This document shows positions 1-5,321 of a stretch of DNA of 8,059 nucleotides, in pieces (within the stretch, counting starts at the first letter, position 1; each line of letters begins with the position of its first letter). The stretch is from Methanobacteriota archaeon (GTDB lineage Archaea; Halobacteriota; Methanomicrobia; Methanomicrobiales; Methanoculleaceae). The DNA lies in contig JAEWMO010000170.1 in assembly GCA_023457135.1 (NCBI GenBank), positions 1 to 8,059 of the forward strand, given 5' to 3'. A program made the translations under genes and the position numbers. The notes under the pieces were generated by a model. It searched no databases, was not told the origin of the DNA, and saw only the letters and a list, made by a program, of their open reading frames with translations.

Positions 1-797
1 TCGAGCGAGGCCTTCTCCTGTCCGGTGTAGATCCGCTGCCGCTGCATCAGTTCGTTGAAGTCGACCTGGTGAGCGTCGAACTCGGGGCCGTCGACGCAGG
101 CAAACTTCGTCTCGCCCCCGACGGTCACCCGGCAGGAGCCGCACATCCCCGTCCCGTCGACCATGATCGGGTTGAGGCTCACGTAGGTCTTGACGCCGTA
201 GGGCACCGTCGCCCCGGAGGTGACCTTCATCATGATGGCGGGGCCGATGATCCAGACCCGGTCGATCTTCCTCTCCGCGAGCAGTTTCTTGAGGACGTCG
301 GCCGCAAACCCGTGGACGCCCTTGCTCCCGTCGTCGGTCGTGATGTAGAGCTCGTTGCAGGCCTCCTTCATCTCGTCCTCGAGGATGAGGAGATCGGCGT
401 TGCGCGCCCCGATGATCCCGATGACGTGGTTGCCCGCTTCCCTGAGTTCTCTGACGATGAGGGGAGTGCTCGCGATCCCGACGCCGCCGCCGATGACGCA
501 ACAGGTGCCGTAGTTCTCGATCTCGCTCGGCTTTCCGAGCGGACCCACGACGTCCGCGATACTGTCGCCAGCGCCGAGAGTCGCAAGCTCCTCGGTCGTC
601 TTGCCGACGGCCATGAAGATCACCCGGACGGCGTCTCCCTTAACGGCAGAGATTGTGAGCGGTATCCGCTCGCCTTTTTCGTGCAGGCGCAGGATAACAA
701 ACTGGCCTGCGCGTGCATGCTGCGCCACCTGCGGCGCACGTATCCAGTATTCATAAACCCGGTCGGCGAGTTTTGTCGCCGTTTCCACCTTATACAA
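1..797 (-). CDS. SudB/NfnA-type FAD/NAD-binding oxidoreductase subunit, 3' end cut by window edge
   Basis: Flavoprotein subunit of the sulfide dehydrogenase / dihydroorotate dehydrogenase-like family (SudB, NfnA). With a GltA-like partner it moves electrons between NAD(P)H and ferredoxin in the cytoplasm. The reading frame gives 265 residues before the edge; the family is slightly longer, so only a short tail is missing. Seen: a flavin-binding stretch RIPLTIS (about 44-50), the nucleotide-binding loop GGGVGIAS (103-110), and a C-terminal [2Fe-2S] site D214-x4-C219-x2-C222-x11-C234. That one-Asp, three-Cys pattern is known from NfnA. Start choice: TTG at 797 has AGGAG at 810-806 with 8 nt between and yields the family-typical (M)YKV beginning; an in-frame GTG at 806 lies too close to that AGGAG. 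The partner gene should follow to the left of the window. Whether this acts as Nfn, a sulfide dehydrogenase or something else cannot be told from this subunit alone. Confidence 0.9.
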   Translation of the reverse strand, partial: MYKVETATKLADRVYEYWIRAPQVAQHARAGQFVILRLHEKGERIPLTISAVKGDAVRVIFMAVGKTTEELATLGAGDSIADVVGPLGKPSEIENYGTCCVIGGGVGIASTPLIVRELREAGNHVIGIIGARNADLLILEDEMKEACNELYITTDDGSKGVHGFAADVLKKLLAERKIDRVWIIGPAIMMKVTSGATVPYGVKTYVSLNPIMVDGTGMCGSCRVTVGGETKFACVDGPEFDAHQVDFNELMQRQRIYTGQEKASL

Positions 798-972
798 CCG
801 CTTCACTCCTGATGATGTTGGTCGATCTGAACGTCAAAAGGTATCCAACGTTTCGTACCTATTGTGACTCCAGCCTCTTTATTGCAGCTATCGTACGTGC
901 GGTTCCGCGCGCCGGTGCCGGGTAATTTTCCGCATATTCACGAGATGAATCGTGATCCGGGGCTGAAGTACG

Positions 973-980
973 AATAATTA
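973..980 (+). promoter_or_regulatory. Probable TATA box of the small membrane protein/ybjQ unit
   Basis: AATAATTA lies in an A+T-rich patch within G+C-rich DNA, its centre about 30 nt upstream of the ATG at 1007. Archaeal initiation about 26-27 nt downstream of the box would fall near 1003, giving a leaderless or nearly leaderless mRNA starting at ATG 1007 and excluding the in-frame GTG at 998. Placement is inferred from spacing only. Confidence 0.5.
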
Positions 981-1006
981 TCCCCAAACCGGTCAGAGTG
1001 ATAGGT

Positions 1007-1183
1007 ATGCGGAGCCAGGTCCTCTGGGGGATAATCCTGACCGCCCTCGGCGCGGTGATCGCGGCCGTAGCGATAGCAGGGCCCCTCTTTCTCCTCATAT
1101 ACGCCGTCCCCTTCATTCTGATCGGCATCGCGCTGGTCGTCTGGCGGGGGCGCGAGGATACCATCGAAGCAATCAGGGAGTGA
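1007..1183 (+). CDS. Small two-helix membrane protein of unknown function
   Basis: 58 residues from ATG 1007 (61 if an upstream in-frame GTG at 998 is used). I do not recognise a named family. The protein is nearly all membrane: a short basic N-terminus (MRSQ), one hydrophobic helix at about 6-25, a Gly-Pro turn, a second helix at about 28-46, then a charged tail beginning RGREDT. This predicts a helical hairpin in the cytoplasmic membrane with both ends probably on the same side. ATG 1007 is preferred because the likely TATA box places transcription start at about 1003. The stop is 7 nt before the YbjQ-family ATG, and a GGGAG serving that next gene lies at the end of this frame, so the two are almost certainly one operon. 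A membrane anchor or partner role for the YbjQ protein is inference. Confidence 0.7.
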   Translation: MRSQVLWGIILTALGAVIAAVAIAGPLFLLIYAVPFILIGIALVVWRGREDTIEAIRE

Positions 1184-1190
1184 GCGAAGC

Positions 1191-1514
1191 ATGATACTGA
1201 CGACGACAGCAGAAGTGCCGGGCTATGCCGTGGGAGAGGTCCTCGGCGTGGTCTTCGGGAACACAGTACGGACGAAGAACGTGGGGAAGGATGTCATGGC
1301 GGGCCTGAAGAGCCTCGTCGGCGGCGAACTCGAGGAGTATACCTCGATGCTCACCGATGCCCGGACGGAGGCCTACAACCGGATGGCGAACGCCGCGCGC
1401 GATCTTAAGGCCGACGCGGTGGTGAACATCCGGTTCACGACGTCGCAGACGATGTCGACGGCGGCCGAGTTGCTCGCCTACGGGACGGCAGTGAAGCTGG
1501 TTCCGAAGAAGTAG
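1191..1514 (+). CDS. YbjQ/UPF0145 family protein
   Basis: 107-residue protein matching the YbjQ (UPF0145, DUF74) family in length and pattern. These small cytosolic proteins form ring-like homo-oligomers; a heavy-metal-binding role has been proposed but no clear function is established. Seen: N-terminal strand ending in the conserved VPGYAVGEVLGVVFGNTV (about 9-26), a helix with many acidic and basic residues around 46-74 containing the typical AR-x-EAYNRM, then the A-D-A-V-V-N-I-R-F strand (75-82) and a final strand ending AYGTAVKLV. There are no cysteines or obvious metal ligands. GGGAG at 1176-1180 overlaps the end of the upstream gene and serves this ATG. A strong terminator follows 16 nt after the stop. 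Family assignment is firm; biochemical role is not. Confidence 0.92.
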   Translation: MILTTTAEVPGYAVGEVLGVVFGNTVRTKNVGKDVMAGLKSLVGGELEEYTSMLTDARTEAYNRMANAARDLKADAVVNIRFTTSQTMSTAAELLAYGTAVKLVPKK

Positions 1515-1530
1515 GGGTTTGGACTATTAT

Positions 1531-1555
1531 GGCAGGATTTCCTGCCTTTTTTCTT
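1531..1555 (+). terminator. Hairpin plus T-tract terminator after the ybjQ-type gene
   Basis: GGCAGGA (1531-1537) pairs perfectly with TCCTGCC (1540-1546) and is followed at once by TTTTTTCTT (1547-1555). The stem plus T-run in the plus direction fits a terminator for the two-gene unit that ends at 1514. Archaeal termination depends mainly on the T-run, so the hairpin may also protect the 3' end. Confidence 0.75.
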
Positions 1556-1738
1556 AGTTGGAGTCCGCAGGCGCAGGTTGACCTCCTGAGGCTTCCGTAC
1601 TGAGACTCCACCATCACGTCGCCCCACCGGTGTGAGACTGCCGTGGGAGGCATATTCAGATCGGGCCGGGTTGAGGTTGCCACCGTGGGACCCCCCGATC
1701 GGGAGGATCTTCTCGCACGACTGGCAGTTTAATCGCCG
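1556..1738 (-). pseudogene. Possible decayed C-terminal end of a TnpB-like (IS200/IS605-type) protein
   Basis: No intact gene is supportable between the terminator at 1555 and 1794. One minus-strand frame, open from just after a TAG at 1741-1739, reads like the tail of a TnpB-type protein: C-x2-C at 1726-1715, then after ten codons NLNPAR at 1678-1661 where TnpB has D-x-N-A-A, and then TPVG (about 1633-1622) and KPQEV (about 1594-1580), which resemble the low-complexity end of many archaeal TnpB proteins. The first CxxC of the zinc ribbon, the RuvC core and any start codon are absent, and the catalytic Asp position would be Asn. The similarity comes from memory of family patterns and is weak; the stretch may simply be non-coding. 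Confidence 0.25.
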
Positions 1739-1740
1739 CT

Positions 1741-1789
1741 ACCGGGTGACGGTGTCGAGGAGCAGCCGCTTGACGATGGTTGACCCGGT
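1741..1789. repeat. Nested inverted repeat immediately 3' of the AlbA_2 gene
   Basis: Outer arms ACCGGGT (1741-1747) and ACCCGGT (1783-1789) are perfectly complementary; inside them GTCGAG (1754-1759) pairs with CTTGAC (1769-1774) with one G-T wobble and a 9-nt loop. On the minus strand the structure begins 5 nt after the AlbA_2-type stop codon. It could be a 3'-end structure of that mRNA or a leftover mobile-element end. There is no T-run after it on the minus strand, so it is not a standard intrinsic terminator. Confidence 0.4.
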
Positions 1790-1794
1790 GAAGG

Positions 1795-3171
1795 TCAGTC
1801 CAGCACCTCCCAGCGGCCGCCCCGGGCAGGACCGATGCGGCGGAGCCGGCCATCGTTACGAAGGTTGGCGATCTGCTTCTCAACCGCCCTCGGTGTGATC
1901 TCCAGCCTTTCCGCGATCTCCCTGGCTGCCAGTCCGGGTTCGGACTTCAGGAGAGCAAGAATTTTCTCCGAACTTTTCTCCGAACTTTTCTCCGAACTTT
2001 TCTCCGAACTCTTCTCCTCTTTCCGGTGGACCGTGGCGGTGAAGAGGCAGCCGTCCCGGTCATCGGCGAGGTCGATGTCGGGCCAATCTTCGAGTGCACG
2101 CTTAATGCCGGAGCCGAGGCCGCGGTAGGGCAACAGCCCCTTTGCGACGTACGATGCCAGGATGGGATTCCTGATATTCGAGTTGCCAGCCCGGATCTTT
2201 TCTACTGTCAGGTTGTTCGGGAGGTGGCCGGGGCTGATGATCTCGATACGGTTATCGAAGATGAATAACCGGATCGGTGCGCTGATCAGATAGTCCCGGT
2301 GCACCAGGGCGTTGACCAGCAGTTCCTCAAAGACCACCGGTGGAATCTCCGGGACCCCTGGAGCGTTAACTCCTTTCCCGGCCTGGATTTTCCTGAGGTT
2401 GCGCATGATAAAGGCCATGGCGCCCTCGAAGACCTCAGGAAATGTCCCGGAGAAATCTTCGGTGTCGAGGTACTCGCTTACGTGGATAGCATTGCCGGGA
2501 TAGCGGATGGCTTTGACGATGAACTGCGGCTTGATCCAATCGGGCCGCTCGGCAAAGAGAAGCACCCCGGCCAGGTTCAGCATGCCGTCATCTGTAGCCA
2601 GATTCATATTCCGTAAAAGTGTTATCAGCTTTTCTGGTGAATCGGGGTAGGGTTGGTTATAGGTCTCTCGCAGGAAGCCCCGGAAACGCAGCCTGTCCAG
2701 TTTGTCGACGCCTGCTCTGGTCGGTAGCTCGTCGGCATGGAAGATATCCACGCTCTGGAAAAGGCGGCGGAGTTCTTCCCTGGAGTTCACCCGTCGTTTG
2801 TCCGCTCCGCTTTTCAGCCAGATGACGCCGCTCCTGTCAAAATATGGCTTGTCCTGCCCCTTCGGAACAGTGAGTACAATTACGATGCGATCTTCATCCA
2901 CCTGGATATTCTCGGTCCGCACTGTCAACGGGCTCTTCACATGCTGCGAAGCCGCGTTGCTGATGAGCTGATTGATCCGGCTTACATCTGTACGTGACAG
3001 ACCCGGTGCGGACCCATCGTCAGCCACGCCGAGAAAGAGCGTGCCCCCTTCGGCGTTGGCAAATGCCGCCATCTCTGCAGCAAGGGCATCGGCATTGGTG
3101 ATGTCGCGCTTGAACTGGCGGCGGCTGTCTTCGCCGGTGACGAGCAGGGTCTGGAGGGTGTCAGGGATCAT
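1795..3171 (-). CDS. AlbA_2/RecG-like ATP-binding transcriptional regulator with repeat linker and C-terminal winged helix
   Basis: 458-residue cytoplasmic protein of the COG2865 type (Schlafen-like AlbA_2 domain plus GHKL-like ATPase-like domain), often annotated as RNA-binding, helicase-related or regulator; true function is mostly unknown. Seen: AlbA_2 domain at about 8-140 (TGEDSRRQFK, then FANAEGGTLFLGVADDG at 37-53); RecG-like HATPase_c_4 domain at about 278-380 with EELLVNALVHRDY (282-294), RIEIISPG (308-315), RNPI (334-337) and GLGSGI (351-356); a lysine/serine linker of four SSEK units (388-403); and a winged-helix domain at about 404-458 with helix-turn-helix text AAREIAERLEITPRAVEKQI. 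Start: ATG 3171 has GAGG at 3182-3179 and matches where I recall homologues beginning. ATG 3210, with GGAGG at 3224-3220, would add 13 residues. The gene stands alone, flanked by remnants, which suggests horizontally acquired content. Confidence 0.85.
   Translation of the reverse strand: MIPDTLQTLLVTGEDSRRQFKRDITNADALAAEMAAFANAEGGTLFLGVADDGSAPGLSRTDVSRINQLISNAASQHVKSPLTVRTENIQVDEDRIVIVLTVPKGQDKPYFDRSGVIWLKSGADKRRVNSREELRRLFQSVDIFHADELPTRAGVDKLDRLRFRGFLRETYNQPYPDSPEKLITLLRNMNLATDDGMLNLAGVLLFAERPDWIKPQFIVKAIRYPGNAIHVSEYLDTEDFSGTFPEVFEGAMAFIMRNLRKIQAGKGVNAPGVPEIPPVVFEELLVNALVHRDYLISAPIRLFIFDNRIEIISPGHLPNNLTVEKIRAGNSNIRNPILASYVAKGLLPYRGLGSGIKRALEDWPDIDLADDRDGCLFTATVHRKEEKSSEKSSEKSSEKSSEKILALLKSEPGLAAREIAERLEITPRAVEKQIANLRNDGRLRRIGPARGGRWEVLD
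1962..2009 (-). repeat. Four perfect 12-bp tandem repeats encoding SSEK units
   Basis: TTTTCTCCGAAC (plus-strand reading) occurs four times head to tail without mismatch, followed by a partial degenerate copy at 2010-2017. The unit is a multiple of three, so gain or loss of copies lengthens or shortens the Ser-Ser-Glu-Lys linker between the ATPase-like and winged-helix domains without breaking the frame. Perfect identity, including at synonymous positions, points to recent slippage expansion. Confidence 0.95.
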
Positions 3172-3232
3172 AGGAATGCCTCGTTGTGAGGTATCCACAC
3201 GGGCAAACATGGCGCATGTCCTCCGGTCAGCA

Positions 3233-3240
3233 TTAGTATA
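3233..3240 (-). promoter_or_regulatory. Probable TATA box of the AlbA_2-type gene
   Basis: On the minus strand TATACTAA occupies 3240-3233. Initiation about 26 nt downstream would fall near 3210. That allows either a leaderless start at ATG 3210 or a leader of about 39 nt carrying GAGG before ATG 3171. The assignment is by sequence and spacing only. Confidence 0.5.
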
Positions 3241-3270
3241 GCAAACCTGATCTTTTTTGCCCGCAGACTC

Positions 3271-3302
3271 ATTCAAACGTTCATTACACGTTCGGATGAA
3301 TT
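3271..3302. repeat. Imperfect dyad upstream of the AlbA_2-type promoter
   Basis: ATTCAAACGT (3271-3280) and ACGTTCGGATGAAT (3288-3301) form an imperfect inverted repeat: ACGT pairs with ACGT and ATTCA with TGAAT, with a bulge on one side. It sits about 30-60 bp upstream of the TATA box, where an operator or activator site could lie. The remaining bases between 3241 and 3359 hold no gene I can support. Chance occurrence is quite possible. Confidence 0.25.
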
Positions 3303-3359
3303 ACAGTTGCTATTTGAGGTCGGATGTCCTGAGCGACATTGAGAAGCAGATATCCAATT

Positions 3360-3680
3360 CTAAACGAGCGAAAAATCACGATACTTCTGGAGGGCGGACG
3401 ATCCAATCCTGAGCCCGCTGACTCCGTGCCGTACTGTTGCAAGGCTTGTCGGGAACGGCCAGCTCAGCCAGGTTGGCCCCAATGGCCGGCAGCAGGTAGG
3501 CTTTCCCGAAGTGTTCGCTGTTCCCCAGGCCGGAAGCATCCCGGAAGTCCCGGCGCGACATCTCACCATCGAGAACCCCGACAATTTGCATGATTTCAGT
3601 GCAATCTCGGGTAACGTCACGGCCGTCCTCCGCCCGCCGGGGCAGAGGTAAGCCTTGTTCGACGCAAGCCGTCTGGATCG
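3360..3680 (-). pseudogene. Frameshifted relic of the C-terminal part of an AlbA_2/Fic-type protein
   Basis: Two adjacent minus-strand frames together resemble the C-terminal domain found on Fic proteins and on many AlbA_2/RecG-like ATP-binding proteins. The first frame reads CVEQGLPLPR (resembling the usual REAGLPEPEF just before the linker), DVTRDCTEIMQIV (a decayed VTxxVTE linker), VLDGEMSRRDF, then SEHFGKAYLLPA and AVPDKP (ending at 3442). The expected continuation, S-x-LQKYR, appears as SALQKYRDFSLV in another frame ending at the TAG at 3360. About 40 extra nucleotides, not a multiple of three, separate the halves. The AlbA_2 and ATPase domains are missing, so this is a broken remnant. 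A GTG at 3684 overlaps the arcS stop in a GTGA arrangement, but that is probably coincidental. It differs in its final domain from the intact neighbour, so it is not a simple duplicate. Confidence 0.6.
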
Positions 3681-5321
3681 TCACCCTGAAATCTTCTTCT
3701 TCGTCTTCCGCACCCTGACCGCCACCCCGCGCTTCGACAGGAGCATCTCGTCCGCCCCCATCAGCGCCTTCCCGGTGGCGATCGCGAGCGGCCCCTCCAC
3801 GAGCACCTCATCGCCCTCCCGTATCCGGGGGTCGCAGTCCGTGATCCCCGGCGCGAGGACGTCGCCCTGCGGTATGAAGGCGTCGATCCTGACCCGGTAG
3901 CCCTCCGGGATCAGGTCCCAGCCCTCGAACGTCGGGCGGAAGAGCCCGGTCCCTGCGTCGATGCTGAAGACCTGCTGCTTCCCGCGGAGGACCGCCATCT
4001 GCATGCTCCTGCCCCGTATCTGGAGGCCCTTTGAGTTGATCTCAGTCCCGAACTGCCAGGAGACCGTGCCCCGGACGGTGTCGGTCTGCACCCGGCGCTC
4101 GCCCTCGAGGGCGGCATTCAGGGCACGCAGCGAGCCCGGCGCAGTCGGGTGGCCCTGGCAGGTCACCTCGAGGTCGATGCCGCAGGCTTCCGCCGCCATC
4201 TGCGCGACGGTGAGCGCCCCGCCCTCGAGGTGGGCGATCACCCGGCGGTAGGGGTGCGCCGCGAAGTAGCGGGCGAGGATATCGGCGATGAAAGCGCACT
4301 CCTCGCGGTCCCAGTAGCCCGTCACCGGCACGTCGTAGTGGCCGGCGGGGTAGATCCGTTCGAGTTCGCGGGGGACGAGGCCGAGGGGCGAGGTGACGAT
4401 CAGTTCGTGCGCCCGCCGGTCCACGGTGTTCATGAAGAGTTTATGGCTCCTTGAGAGTGAGTAGGGTTTCCGCGCCGAGCAGGGGAGGAGGACCGCGACG
4501 TCGGTCCGGGTCGGGATGAACCGCTCGATCACCCGGTCGGCGAACCGCCGGATCTCGGCCCGGTTCTGCGACTCGGCGGTGTTTGCCCGCATCGGCACCG
4601 CCCGGGCCACCGGGAGGGAGCGCTCCATGAAGGCGTAGTTCCGGTCGAGGAACCGGAGGATGCCCACCTGCGCGGCGTCCGCACGGCACCGGGACTCCAT
4701 CAACTCCCGGAGCCGTCCGGCCTCGACGTAGTGCCGGACAAGAGCGATCTCGCGGTCGAGCGCGAGGCGGTTGTGCCGGACGAGGTCCCCCTCCCGGCAG
4801 CCTTCGCACCCGCAGACCCCGGTCTCCATCAGCGATGCCGGAAACTCGCCTTCGGCGAGGCAGAACTTCTTCTGCGCCGAGGCGAGGTCGACGGCCCGGT
4901 AGTCGAAGAGGTCGAACCCCGAGTAGACGAGGAGGCAGGCGGTCGAAGGAAGCGCCGAAGCCGGGGCGTACCACGCGGTGTCCGGGGGGACGCTCTCTTT
5001 TAAGTCCGCAAGCCATCCCGCGTAGTTCCGGGGGTTCCTGAGTGCCGTATGCCAGTTCGCGACCATCGCACAGTCGCCGGACTCCGCCGCCGGCTCTGCA
5101 AGCGGGTGGACGGCCACCGGCTGCCCTTCGCCGGGGGAGAAGTAGTCGCGGACGAACTCCTCGTCTGCGGAGAGGGGAACGTTTGATGCGGCCCGCTCGC
5201 GGAGTGCGGGGAAGATGCCGTCCGTGTCGAGGGCGGCGGGGAGGGAGACGATCGTCTCTCCCTCCTCATAGACCCCTATCCGCGCAAGGCCGTCGCGTTT
5301 CTGCGCCTCATACCTGCTCAC
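3681..5321 (-). CDS. arcS: Archaeosine synthase ArcS (TgtA2)
   Basis: 546-residue enzyme that modifies preQ0 already inserted at position 15 of tRNA, on the way to archaeosine. It was first described as an amidotransferase; in Thermococcus it adds lysine to preQ0, with a radical SAM partner finishing the job. Seen: a shortened TGT-like domain with YSGFDLFDYRAV (133-143) matching the second Asp region of TgtA (D140), no DSGSFQ nucleophile motif, and a TGT-type zinc site C170-x-C172-x2-C175 with H183-N184. The ArcS signature PCSARKPYSLSRSH is at 280-293, a C2-like segment at about 397-430, and a PUA RNA-binding domain at about 430-541 ending in a basic tail KTKKK. Start: GTG 5321 with GGAGG at 5332-5328 and 6-nt spacing, overlapping the end of tgtA by 14 nt. 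Upstream in-frame ATG 5336 lacks such a site. Translational coupling with tgtA is likely. Confidence 0.93.
   Translation of the reverse strand: MSRYEAQKRDGLARIGVYEEGETIVSLPAALDTDGIFPALRERAASNVPLSADEEFVRDYFSPGEGQPVAVHPLAEPAAESGDCAMVANWHTALRNPRNYAGWLADLKESVPPDTAWYAPASALPSTACLLVYSGFDLFDYRAVDLASAQKKFCLAEGEFPASLMETGVCGCEGCREGDLVRHNRLALDREIALVRHYVEAGRLRELMESRCRADAAQVGILRFLDRNYAFMERSLPVARAVPMRANTAESQNRAEIRRFADRVIERFIPTRTDVAVLLPCSARKPYSLSRSHKLFMNTVDRRAHELIVTSPLGLVPRELERIYPAGHYDVPVTGYWDREECAFIADILARYFAAHPYRRVIAHLEGGALTVAQMAAEACGIDLEVTCQGHPTAPGSLRALNAALEGERRVQTDTVRGTVSWQFGTEINSKGLQIRGRSMQMAVLRGKQQVFSIDAGTGLFRPTFEGWDLIPEGYRVRIDAFIPQGDVLAPGITDCDPRIREGDEVLVEGPLAIATGKALMGADEMLLSKRGVAVRVRKTKKKISG

Noticed and set aside
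69..812. Long plus-strand frame of 247 codons opposite the SudB/NfnA-type gene
   Set aside because: It has a biased composition (rich in Asp, Gly, Arg and His) typical of antisense to a G+C-rich gene, with no recognisable domain; the minus strand encodes a clear flavoprotein.
859..1192. Two minus-strand frames opposite the small membrane protein
   Set aside because: They have no hydrophobic or domain pattern, whereas the plus frame is a clear two-helix protein joined to the YbjQ-family gene with its own terminator.
1694..1703. CCCGATCGGG palindrome as an operator or attachment site
   Set aside because: A short palindrome in G+C-rich DNA with no second copy or promoter nearby; chance is sufficient.
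1962..2009. Tandem repeats as a CRISPR array or iteron origin
   Set aside because: The 12-bp units are directly joined without spacers, lie inside a coding frame and are multiples of three, so they are protein repeats.
2299..2616. Several 60-105-codon plus-strand frames over the AlbA_2 gene
   Set aside because: The minus-strand protein is continuous and has ordered domains; the plus frames overlap one another and look like shadows.
3681..3684. GTGA overlap as the start of a real gene downstream of arcS
   Set aside because: The frame from this GTG covers only a decayed domain tail and stops after 102 codons, with the rest of the signature in another frame, so a functional coupled gene is unlikely.
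4441..5016. 191-codon minus-strand frame overlapping arcS
   Set aside because: It is a shifted frame within arcS, Arg/Pro/Gly-rich and lacking motifs; arcS is intact there.
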